Assembly (NCBI GenBank): GCA_015662785.1 | Contig: DQTM01000118.1 | Location: forward strand, 1 to 5,101 | Direction: 5' to 3' | Source: Sulfurospirillum arcachonense | GTDB taxonomy: Bacteria > Campylobacterota > Campylobacteria > Campylobacterales > Sulfurospirillaceae | DNA length: 5,101 nucleotides | Notes under the pieces: model-generated | What the model was told of the DNA's origin: nothing | Seen by the model: the letters and a program-made list of their open reading frames with translations, nothing else | The model's database searches: none | Program-made: the position numbers and the translations under genes | In this document: positions 1 to 5,101 of the stretch, in pieces | Layout: the number at the start of each line of letters is the position of its first letter | How positions within the stretch are numbered: the first letter of the stretch is position 1

Positions 1-336
1 CCAGATGAGAGTAAACCTAGCAATAGAGTTGCAAAATACCTTCAAAGCGTAGGGTATAAAATAATACCTGTCTATCCAAAGGAAGACTTTATATTGGGTG
101 AAAAAGTATATAGAAGTCTTGAAGAGATAGAAGAAAAAGTTGATATGGTAGATATGTTTAGAAAAGCTTCATTTGCTGATGAGTTAGTAGAGATTGCTCA
201 TAAACGTGGTGATGTAAAACAGTTTTGGATTCAACTTGGGCTTGTAAATGATAAAGCATTTAAAAAAGCAACCGAGTATGGAATGATTGCCGTACAAAAC
301 AAGTGCACAAAAATAGAACATGAAAGATTAAAATGA
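1..336 (+). CDS. CoA-binding protein, YccU/CoA_binding_2 family (5' end outside window)
   Basis: The reading frame is open from the first base of the window, so the gene starts upstream; 111 codons are visible before the TGA at 334-336. The translation reads through a Rossmann-like CoA-binding fold of the YccU type (COG1832). Recognisable blocks are PSNRVAKYLQSVGYKIIPVYP (window residues 6-26), VDMVDMFRKAS (about 48-58), a FWIQLGLVN strand-turn, and a C-terminal NKCTKIEHERL that resembles the family's conserved Cys-containing tail. A TTG at 94 could be read as a start, but conserved sequence continues upstream of it, so it is internal. Family members bind CoA in vitro; their cellular role is not established. 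The stop overlaps the next gene's start (ATGA, 333-336), which suggests co-translation with ilvA. The family assignment is secure; the physiological link to threonine deamination is only positional. Confidence 0.9.
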   Translation, partial: PDESKPSNRVAKYLQSVGYKIIPVYPKEDFILGEKVYRSLEEIEEKVDMVDMFRKASFADELVEIAHKRGDVKQFWIQLGLVNDKAFKKATEYGMIAVQNKCTKIEHERLK

Positions 337-1544
337 TAGCTTTAAGTGAAATAGTACAAGCAAAAAGAAAAATAAGTAAAATAGTAACTAAAACACCATT
401 TGTTTTTGCTCCAATTTTAAGTGAGAAAACGAATACGAACGTATACCTAAAAAAAGAAAATTTACAACTAACAGGTGCTTATAAAATCCGTGGTGCTTAC
501 AATAAAATAGCATCTTTGAGTGAAGAAGCAAGAAGTAAAGGTGTTGTAGCAGCGAGTGCTGGTAATCATGCTCAAGGTGTAGGTTATAGTGCTAGAGAGT
601 TTGGTATAAAAGCAACCATCATTATGCCTGAGGCAACTCCACTTTTAAAAGTTACAGGGACTAAAGAGCTTGGAGCTGAGGTTATTTTATATGGTGATAA
701 CTACGATGAAGCATATGCCTATGCGTTAAAGTATGCAAAGACGAATGATTTGACTTTTATACATCCTTTTGAAGATGAAAAAGTTATAGCGGGACAAGGA
801 ACTGTTGCTTTAGAGATGCTTAACGTTGTCAATGATTTAGATTTTGTAGTTGTTCCTATCGGAGGAGGAGGGCTTATTAGTGGCGTAGCAAGTGCTATTA
901 AACAGCTTGACCCAAAGATAAAAGTTATAGGTGTTAATGCTAGTGGAGCAAATGCTATGCATGACTCTTTTAAGGCAAAAAAGGTTATTAACTCAAAAAG
1001 TGTTAGAACTATCGCAGATGGAATTGCCGTTAGAGATGTGAGTCAAGACAACTTAAACCATATACTTGAATGTGTCGATGAAGTTGTTCAAGTTGATGAC
1101 GAAGAGATAGCAAATGCAATTTTGTTTTTGTTAGAACGTCAAAAACTTGTAGTTGAAGGTGGTGGTGCTGCTAGTGTAGCTGCTATTATGCATAAAAAGT
1201 TTGACTATAGTAATGACTCCAAAATAGGTGCTATTCTAAGTGGTGGGAATATCGATGTTCAAATGCTTTCTGTTATTATAGAAAAAGGTTTGATAAAGTC
1301 ACATAGAAAGATGAAACTTCTTATTACTCTTATAGATAAACCCGGAGCTTTGATGAATCTAACAGATACACTAAGAGTTGCAAATGCAAACATAATAGAG
1401 ATAGATTATGATAGAACTTCAACTAAACTCTCTTATGGTGATGCAAAAATAACCATAGTTTTAGAGACAAAAGGGCTAGAGCATCAAGAAAATATAATGA
1501 AAATGTTAAAAAATAGTGCTTATGAGGCACAAATAGAAGTTTAG
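333..1544 (+). CDS. ilvA: Threonine ammonia-lyase (threonine dehydratase) with C-terminal ACT domain
   Basis: This cytoplasmic PLP enzyme deaminates L-threonine to 2-oxobutanoate and ammonia, the first committed step toward isoleucine. The 403-aa length fits the short IlvA form with one ACT domain, not the E. coli biosynthetic form with two ACT-like regulatory domains. Visible motifs: TGAYKIRGAYNK (residues 47-58) with Lys51 as the expected Schiff-base lysine; SAGNHAQGVGY (75-85), the substrate/cofactor loop; the glycine-rich phosphate-binding GGGG (177-180); EGGGAAS (275-281); and SGGN (303-306) near the pyridine nitrogen site. From about residue 326 to the end runs an ACT fold (LLITLIDKPGALMNLTD), a usual amino-acid effector site. 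Start ATG 333 overlaps the upstream stop by 4 bases, and only a weak purine stretch (GAAAG, about 322-326) precedes it, so translational coupling is likely. A catabolic role cannot be excluded from sequence alone. No lesion is seen. Confidence 0.95.
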   Translation: MIALSEIVQAKRKISKIVTKTPFVFAPILSEKTNTNVYLKKENLQLTGAYKIRGAYNKIASLSEEARSKGVVAASAGNHAQGVGYSAREFGIKATIIMPEATPLLKVTGTKELGAEVILYGDNYDEAYAYALKYAKTNDLTFIHPFEDEKVIAGQGTVALEMLNVVNDLDFVVVPIGGGGLISGVASAIKQLDPKIKVIGVNASGANAMHDSFKAKKVINSKSVRTIADGIAVRDVSQDNLNHILECVDEVVQVDDEEIANAILFLLERQKLVVEGGGAASVAAIMHKKFDYSNDSKIGAILSGGNIDVQMLSVIIEKGLIKSHRKMKLLITLIDKPGALMNLTDTLRVANANIIEIDYDRTSTKLSYGDAKITIVLETKGLEHQENIMKMLKNSAYEAQIEV

Positions 1545-1615
1545 AACAGTTTATTAACAAAAAGTTTGCCAAATTTTAATACAATAGTTTATAGTAAAAA
1601 CAAAGGTTTTATTTG
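1545..1615 (+). promoter_or_regulatory. Short intergenic gap with possible sigma70-type promoter
   Basis: This AT-rich gap between ilvA and the response-regulator remnant holds TTGCCA (1566-1571), then TATAGT (1590-1595) after an 18-base spacer. An overlapping TACAAT (1580-1585) is an alternative -10. AAAGG (1602-1606) lies 9 bases before ATG 1616 and is a fair ribosome binding site. No hairpin followed by a T-run was found after ilvA, so no intrinsic terminator is called. The promoter call rests on motif match only. Confidence 0.35.
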
Positions 1616-1837
1616 ATGTTTAATGATGATAGTAAAATGAAATTTGTTAACAAGGCAAAAGACACATCTTCTAATGCTTGGAAAATTCTTATAGTAGATG
1701 ACGAAGAGGGTGTGCATACCATTGATGACGCTGTTGCCTATTTGATTGATGAAAAAGATAAGCATTTTGATCCAAAACTAGTAGACCTATTCTTAAGTGA
1801 CTTAGAAGAAGTAAGGGAGGTATACTCTATAAAATAA
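1616..1837 (+). pseudogene. Remnant of a DUF3369/HD-GYP response regulator (large in-frame internal deletion)
   Basis: The ORF encodes 73 aa from ATG 1616; a TTG at 1613 immediately before it would add one residue but is the weaker start. The first part (about 1-35) ends in WKILIVDDEEGVHT, which matches the opening beta-strand and acidic DD pair of receiver domains, in the form typical of DUF3369-containing response regulators (WKILIVDDEPEVHAVT style). The second part, IDDAVAYLIDE followed by KHFDPKLVDLFLSDLEEV, matches the very C-terminus of HD-GYP c-di-GMP phosphodiesterase domains. Missing are the phospho-acceptor Asp and Lys of the receiver, the middle domain, and the HD and GYP catalytic motifs; full-length family members are several hundred residues long. 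The join is in frame, at about HT|ID. The product could neither receive phosphate nor hydrolyse c-di-GMP. Upstream promoter-like boxes and a ribosome site remain, so a small protein may still be made. Its 3' end overlaps the convergent thiF-like gene by 11 bases. An assembly collapse is an alternative explanation. Confidence 0.65.
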
Positions 1838-2624
1838 TAAACTCATTTTCAACTAAATCTGTCAATAAGATTTGGTTTTTTAGTGTATTTCCTATGTTCA
1901 ATATAGTTTTAATAACTTCAGCACTCTGAATTGAAGCTGCAAAAGTAACTGAAAAAGATGGATTTCCTACACTTTTTTCAATGCCAGAATCTCCATCTCT
2001 ATATAAGTTTTCCAAAGTATTGCATGTAGTAAATTGACCAGTCATTCCGGCAATTGCCCCATGAACAAAAGCTATATTTTTTTCTTTACATGTAAAAGCA
2101 AGGTCTAGTTTTGTTTTTGGATTATCTAATGCATCAACAACCATGTCCACATTTTGAAGTATATTCATATCTTTAAAAGGATCAAACTTTTTTACAAATG
2201 CCTTTACATGTAAAGAAGGATTTATCAACTCTAAAGCCTCTTTTACCACTAAAACCTTTTCTTTATTTAAACAATTATAATTTGAAAAGTTTTGTCTATT
2301 TAAATTATGTTCTTCAAATATATCAAAATCAAAAAGTGTTAAATTTCCTATACCAATGCGTGTAAGCATTTCAGCAACATGTCCACCTAAACCACCACAA
2401 CCTACAATAGCAACATGTGAATTTAAAAGTTTTAATTGATTTTCTATACTTATGGTTGATTGATTTCTTTTGTATCTGAGTGGAGTTATGTTATTTTTTA
2501 GTGCAATAATTTCTACTTCTTGAAAAGACAAATTGTATAATTTAACTGCTTCTTTTTCTTTTAAAATAGGTAAAAAAGTATCAACACTAAATTCTTGTAA
2601 AAATTGTTCTATATTTTTTTTCAT
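1827..2624 (-). CDS. HesA/MoeB/ThiF-family E1-like adenylyltransferase, AOR-cluster type
   Basis: The 265-aa product is an E1-like enzyme expected to adenylate the C-terminal glycine of a MoaD/ThiS-like carrier in the cytoplasm. After an N-terminal extension of about 50 residues comes RYKRNQSTISIENQ (50-63), then the nucleotide-binding GCGGLGG (75-81), the acidic DFD (99-101), NLNRQ (107-111) with the expected catalytic Arg110, Lys123, and DALDN (164-168). HGAIAGMTGQ (188-197) and GNPSFSVTFAASIQSAEVIK (220-239) resemble the branch of the family found beside aldehyde oxidoreductase genes. It lacks the paired CxxC zinc motifs of classical MoeB and ThiF, and no clear counterpart of their transfer cysteine is seen. 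AAAGG (2631-2635 on the + strand) precedes the ATG by 6 bases. It lies on the same strand as the AOR-moaD pair but is separated from it by an opposite-strand gene, and it appears to have its own promoter. The natural partner is the GGG-ending carrier at 2937-3173. Classical MoeB or ThiF roles are less likely. Confidence 0.85.
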   Translation of the reverse strand: MKKNIEQFLQEFSVDTFLPILKEKEAVKLYNLSFQEVEIIALKNNITPLRYKRNQSTISIENQLKLLNSHVAIVGCGGLGGHVAEMLTRIGIGNLTLFDFDIFEEHNLNRQNFSNYNCLNKEKVLVVKEALELINPSLHVKAFVKKFDPFKDMNILQNVDMVVDALDNPKTKLDLAFTCKEKNIAFVHGAIAGMTGQFTTCNTLENLYRDGDSGIEKSVGNPSFSVTFAASIQSAEVIKTILNIGNTLKNQILLTDLVENEFIIL

Positions 2625-2652
2625 TGTTAACCTTTCTATGCTATCATTACTT

Positions 2653-2940
2653 ATGATAAAAATTATATTTAACGCATTCTCTTTTCTCTGAGAAAATTTA
2701 AAAAAACAAAATATACCTTATGTTAACCATATCATGGAACTCCCTAATGATCATACTCCAAATCAACTTATAAAAGATTTTAAATACAAAGATGGTGCAG
2801 TTGAGTCTGTTTTTATAAATGGCAAAGTTTTACCAAAAGACACAGTACTTAAACATGGAGATAGGGTAGCATTAGTTCCACCAGGAACACCTGGTTCTTA
2901 TCGCCTTATGTTAGGTGCCAAAAAGGTTGAAGGGGATTAA
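2653..2940 (+). pseudogene. MoaD/ThiS-like beta-grasp protein, interrupted by an in-frame TGA at 2689-2691
   Basis: The intact downstream portion is a 68-aa ORF from ATG 2734. It carries the C-terminal half of a MoaD/ThiS ubiquitin-like fold: VFINGKVLPKDTVLKHGDRV, then ALVPPGTPGSYRLML. Reading the same frame upstream gives a plausible missing N-terminus: MIKIIFNAFSFL (2653-2688), TGA, then ENLKKQNIPYVNHIMELPN running without break into the ORF. MIKIIFNAFSFL looks like the first beta-strand, and HIMELP like the second, of such a domain. The rebuilt length of 95 codons suits the family better than 68. A one-base change from an Arg codon (CGA or AGA) to TGA would explain the break. Neither ATG 2653, ATG 2638 (same frame) nor ATG 2734 has a clear ribosome site. 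The protein ends GAKKVEGD and lacks a terminal Gly-Gly, so it is not a canonical sulfur carrier. It starts divergently from the ThiF-like gene and meets the MoaD-like gene tail to tail with a 4-base overlap (2937-2940). If the break is real and not bypassed, it is a pseudogene; reinitiation at 2734 would yield only a truncated fold. Confidence 0.6.
2662..2696 (-). promoter_or_regulatory. Putative promoter and palindrome for the ThiF-like gene
   Basis: On the - strand an exact TATAAT (2662-2667) stands about 38 bases before the ThiF-like start, preceded by an A/T-rich stretch. No good -35 hexamer is present. Where it should be, the sequence holds the 15-base palindrome TTTTCTCTGAGAAAA (2682-2696; 7-bp arms around one T), which could be a regulator site. 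The same bases include the in-frame TGA of the oppositely oriented beta-grasp frame, so the symmetry may be accidental. The call is based on motif match only. Confidence 0.35.
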
Positions 2941-3173
2941 CCTCCACCAACTTTTGGGAAGAGGGCGAGTATATCACCCTCTTGTAAAACATACTCTTCT
3001 TTTTCATGTTTTGAATTTACCATCAAAACACCAAGTGGAAGTCTATGCTCTGTAATCCCCAATTCATCCATGATGTCTTGTGGAGTTGTACCGCATTTAT
3101 AAACTCTTTGCTCAACTTTGAATCTTCCATCTCTATACTGTGCAAACAGTTTTAATGTGATATTTACACTCAT
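2937..3173 (-). CDS. MoaD-like (ThiS/MoaD family) sulfur-carrier protein for the AOR pterin cofactor
   Basis: The 78-aa product has the size and strand pattern of a MoaD/ThiS beta-grasp protein: ITLKLFAQYRDGRF (residues 5-18) as the first hairpin, TTPQDIMDELGI (29-40) as the helix, LGVLMVNSKH (47-56), and EGDILALFPKVGGG at the end. The terminal Gly-Gly is the site that an E1-like enzyme adenylates and that then carries a thiocarboxylate; in MoaD this sulfur forms the dithiolene of molybdopterin. Its ATG shares one base with the AOR stop (TGATG), so the two are almost certainly co-translated, which argues for a carrier devoted to the AOR tungsto- or molybdopterin. The likely activating enzyme is the ThiF-like protein at 1827-2624. 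It is probably not a general MoaD because no other molybdopterin gene lies nearby, although the rest of the pathway could be elsewhere in the genome. No lesion is seen. Confidence 0.88.
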   Translation of the reverse strand: MSVNITLKLFAQYRDGRFKVEQRVYKCGTTPQDIMDELGITEHRLPLGVLMVNSKHEKEEYVLQEGDILALFPKVGGG

Positions 3174-4909
3174 CAGAAGTTCCAGAACTCATCTATCTCT
3201 TCATTTGTAAAATCCCATACAGCATTGTGAGGAGGAAGTTTTTCATACTTCATAAACTCAGGGATTCTATCATCTGCACTTGTAAGTCCAGCTTTTATGT
3301 TAAAGGCTCTTTCTGTTTTAAGAATTTTCTTACCTAATTCCATAACATCATCTATGCTTAGTGCTATACCAAATCTAGCATTTAACATATCAACTAAAGC
3401 AGGTAAACAAACTGGATCATCGAGAGCAGGGAAGGCTACAAATATACACATACCAGTACTGTCAATCGCAGCTGAAGCAATCTGAAGATTACGAGAAAGC
3501 TCAACCTGTCCCTCTTTCTTGAGTGGGTCAATATGTCCACCACTATTTAAGATGTTTGTAGCAACTGCGTAACCAGCAGTATGATCAGCACCCATAGGAG
3601 TTGTTACATAAGTAATACCTTGTCCTTTGATTGCTCTTGGCTCATATGCAGGAATACTCTGATTTTTAACTACAGGAACTCTTACAAGACCATAAAGTTT
3701 TCCAAGATTTCCAGCACCACTTCCTAGAACACGTCCAAGCGGAGTTCCATTTGATATATCTTCATTTATAAGATCAAATGCTTTTATACCATCACCATAC
3801 TCTATAATACCTGCATCAACAGCAAGTCCTAAAGTAACACCTAACTCAATTGCATCTACACCTAAATCATCCATCAAAGCATCAATCTTTGCTATCTGAT
3901 CTAAGTCTTTTATGCCAAGACCAGCACCAAATGCCCAAATCATCTCATACTCAAATCCAGATGTAAGATAGTTACCATCTTTATCATTATAAGTTTGTGA
4001 ACACTGTATAACACAACCTGCATGACATCCATGAGTTGTGCTACCGCCTCTTTCAGTAATATTTTCAGCCATTGTTTCACCACAAATAGCTTCTGCATTT
4101 TCTGAGCTACCATCTCTAAAGTTTCTTGATGGTAAACCACCTGCTTCATTGATGATATTTACTAGAACATTTGTACCAAATGCTGGTAAACCTTCACCAC
4201 TTATAGGATTTTCTTGTAACGCTTTAGTGAAAATTTTACTAGAAGCTTTAAACTTACTAGCATCAGCATAAGTTACCTCTTTATAACTCTCAGCGTCTAC
4301 TGTAATACACTTTATCTTTTTAGAACCCATAACAGCTCCAAGTCCACCACGTCCATGACTTCTTAGCTTACCTTTAGGGTCTCTTACAGAGATATTTGAA
4401 ACTAACATTTTCATTTCACCAGGACGACCTATGGTCATCACAGCTACTTTTTTATTGTATTTTTCTTCCATAGCATCTAGCACAAAATAGTTGTTTTTTC
4501 CTACAAGCTCAGGTACTGCGACTATTTTAACACTGTCTCTACTAACATGAATATGGTAAAAAGTAGAGTCATCCTCAGGTATGCCTTCTATGATTAGGGC
4601 TTTCACCCCAAGTTTTGCCATGATACCAGCTATAGTACCACCAACATTACTCTCTTTAATTCCACCCGTAAGAGGGCTTTTTGCTCCAAGTGAGCTTCTA
4701 CCACTATTTGCTGCACTTGTTCCTGAGAGTAGTCCTGGAGCAAAAACCATTTTATTGTTTGGTCCAAGAGGGTGACACTCAGGGTCAACTTCAGCTGCAA
4801 CTATGGTTGAAGTCAAACCTCTACCACCAAGTCCCATCCAATCAGAGGGAACATCTTCAATCTTAAAACTAAAATCATTCATATTGACGCGATATATTTT
4901 ATCTGCCAT
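3173..4909 (-). CDS. Aldehyde:ferredoxin oxidoreductase family protein (tungsten-type)
   Basis: This 578-aa protein is a full-length AOR-family enzyme, slightly shorter than the roughly 600-residue archaeal prototype. Family members oxidise aldehydes to carboxylic acids, or run in reverse on acids, using a tungsto-bispterin and one 4Fe-4S cluster, with ferredoxin as usual partner. Visible marks: MGLGGRGLTS (25-34); NSGRSSLGAKSPLTGG (68-83); RGGLGAVMGSKKIKCI (187-202), a pterin-binding stretch; a cysteine cluster C295, C299, C303 in GCHAGCVIQCS; DDLGVDAIELG (347-357); MGADHTAGYA (439-448); and C488 in GMCIF as the expected fourth cluster ligand. The first cysteines are spaced CxxxCxxxC, not the CxxCxxxC of Pyrococcus furiosus AOR. 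No signal peptide is seen, so it should be cytoplasmic. AAGGAG (4915-4920 on the + strand) lies 5 bases before the ATG and fixes the start. It leads an operon with the MoaD-like carrier. Its GC content is higher than that of the ThiF-like gene. The substrate cannot be told from sequence, and no ferredoxin-like small subunit gene lies inside the window. Confidence 0.93.
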   Translation of the reverse strand: MADKIYRVNMNDFSFKIEDVPSDWMGLGGRGLTSTIVAAEVDPECHPLGPNNKMVFAPGLLSGTSAANSGRSSLGAKSPLTGGIKESNVGGTIAGIMAKLGVKALIIEGIPEDDSTFYHIHVSRDSVKIVAVPELVGKNNYFVLDAMEEKYNKKVAVMTIGRPGEMKMLVSNISVRDPKGKLRSHGRGGLGAVMGSKKIKCITVDAESYKEVTYADASKFKASSKIFTKALQENPISGEGLPAFGTNVLVNIINEAGGLPSRNFRDGSSENAEAICGETMAENITERGGSTTHGCHAGCVIQCSQTYNDKDGNYLTSGFEYEMIWAFGAGLGIKDLDQIAKIDALMDDLGVDAIELGVTLGLAVDAGIIEYGDGIKAFDLINEDISNGTPLGRVLGSGAGNLGKLYGLVRVPVVKNQSIPAYEPRAIKGQGITYVTTPMGADHTAGYAVATNILNSGGHIDPLKKEGQVELSRNLQIASAAIDSTGMCIFVAFPALDDPVCLPALVDMLNARFGIALSIDDVMELGKKILKTERAFNIKAGLTSADDRIPEFMKYEKLPPHNAVWDFTNEEIDEFWNF

Positions 4910-4914
4910 TACTT

Positions 4915-4920
4915 CTCCTT
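4915..4920 (-). promoter_or_regulatory. Strong ribosome binding site of the AOR gene
   Basis: The - strand reads AAGGAG, then AAGTA, then ATG. It is the best Shine-Dalgarno match in the window, with 5-base spacing. It sets the AOR start at 4909 and suggests high translation of the AOR operon. Confidence 0.85.
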
Positions 4921-4989
4921 AAATTTTTAATACTATCTATAGGATAAAACAAGTTTCGTTAATATTTAATTAAAAAGTTTTTTATAATA

Positions 4990-5010
4990 GATATGCAATT
5001 TTTGCATATC
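4990..5010. promoter_or_regulatory. 21-base palindrome, candidate operator of the AOR operon
   Basis: GATATGCAA, TTT, TTGCATATC forms a perfect inverted repeat with 9-bp arms and a 3-base centre. It abuts the TATAAT/TATTAT box at 4983-4989 and lies about 80 bases upstream of the AOR start. Size and symmetry suit a dimeric repressor or activator site. It is not a good terminator because the stem is AT-rich and no gene has been seen ending here. The regulator is unknown. Confidence 0.4.
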
Positions 5011-5042
5011 CCTTTTTACACAAAAGATTAAAACTAAAATAG

Positions 5043-5057
5043 TATCTTTTTAAGATA
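5043..5057. repeat. Short inverted repeat TATCTT-TTT-AAGATA
   Basis: Six-base arms flank a TTT centre upstream of the AOR control palindrome. In sequence this AT-rich such a repeat may arise by chance, so a regulatory role is only a possibility. Confidence 0.2.
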
Positions 5058-5077
5058 AAAATAAGCAACTCGACATT

Positions 5078-5096
5078 AACTGTGAAAATTACAGTT
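5078..5096. repeat. Inverted repeat AACTGT-N7-ACAGTT
   Basis: Six-base arms with a 7-base centre give a 19-base, operator-sized element close to the right edge. The arms are less AT-biased than their surroundings, which makes chance a little less likely. It may belong to the AOR promoter or to a divergent gene outside the window. Confidence 0.25.
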
Positions 5097-5101
5097 TTCA
5101 A

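Larger units (their letters stand above)
4921..5101. promoter_or_regulatory. AOR upstream control region; no gene seen
   Basis: This stretch of about 180 very AT-rich bases has no ORF of note. The + strand carries an exact TATAAT (4983-4988); read on the - strand the overlapping bases give TATTAT (4984-4989). A -10 box could therefore serve AOR, a divergent gene beyond the right edge, or both. TATAGA on the - strand (4936-4941) is another candidate nearer the AOR start. None has a convincing -35, which is common in this group of bacteria. Three inverted repeats lie within the region, centred near 5000, 5050 and 5087. Confidence 0.4.

Noticed and set aside
94..336. TTG at 94 as the start of an 80-aa protein
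   Set aside because: The frame is open to the window edge and residues before it match the conserved CoA-binding fold, so the gene is simply truncated by the window.
1545..1612. Terminator after ilvA
   Set aside because: No stem-loop with a following T-run is visible in the gap.
2689..2691. TGA as a selenocysteine codon
   Set aside because: The family has no selenocysteine at this position, an Arg-like residue fits the context, and the hairpin-forming palindrome overlaps the TGA instead of following it as a bacterial SECIS would.
3297..4866. Several 60-77-codon ORFs on the + strand and one 69-codon ORF on the - strand inside the AOR gene
   Set aside because: They lie wholly within a strongly supported AOR reading frame, lack recognisable domains, and have shadow-like composition.
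4990..5017. Palindrome followed by CCCTTTTT as an intrinsic terminator
   Set aside because: The stem is AT-rich and the T-run is short, and no + strand gene ends before it; an operator is more plausible.
1..5101. CRISPR array, tRNA, insertion sequence or prophage signals
   Set aside because: No regularly spaced repeats, tRNA-like cloverleaf, transposase or integrase motif was seen on either strand.

Overview
The window is AT-rich and most likely comes from a Campylobacterota (epsilonproteobacterial) chromosome, of the Sulfurimonas/Arcobacter kind. This is inferred from base composition, from protein style and from the combination of genes, not from any marker gene. Coding density is high and neighbouring genes overlap by 1 to 11 bases. 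There is no tRNA, rRNA, CRISPR array or insertion sequence.

Left part (1-1544, + strand): the 3' part of a YccU-type CoA-binding protein gene overlaps, through ATGA, the gene for a 403-aa threonine ammonia-lyase (IlvA with a C-terminal ACT domain). These look like ordinary housekeeping genes in one operon.

Middle (1616-1837, + strand): a 73-codon ORF joins the first residues of a DUF3369-type response regulator directly to the last residues of an HD-GYP domain. It looks like the scar of a large in-frame internal deletion in a c-di-GMP phosphodiesterase response-regulator gene.

Right part (1827-4909): a tungsten (or molybdenum) enzyme module. On the - strand lie an aldehyde:ferredoxin oxidoreductase (AOR, 578 aa) and, coupled to it by a 1-base overlap, a MoaD-like sulfur carrier ending in GGG. 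Further along the same strand is an E1-like ThiF/MoeB/HesA adenylyltransferase (265 aa). Between them, on the opposite strand, sits a second MoaD/ThiS-like beta-grasp gene without a terminal Gly-Gly. Its N-terminal strand is separated from the rest by an in-frame TGA. The expected division of work is that the E1-like protein activates the C-terminus of the MoaD-like carrier, which then supplies sulfur for the pterin dithiolene of the AOR cofactor. The role of the second beta-grasp protein is unknown.

Right edge (4910-5101): no gene is seen. The stretch holds a strong ribosome binding site for the AOR gene, a 21-base palindrome (9-bp arms) beside TATAAT-like boxes, and two weaker inverted repeats. 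It is probably the control region of the AOR operon and perhaps of a divergent gene beyond the window.

The most notable points are the TGA-interrupted beta-grasp gene, the deletion-scar response regulator, the compact AOR cofactor module with two different ubiquitin-like proteins, and the CxxxCxxxC cluster motif of the AOR.
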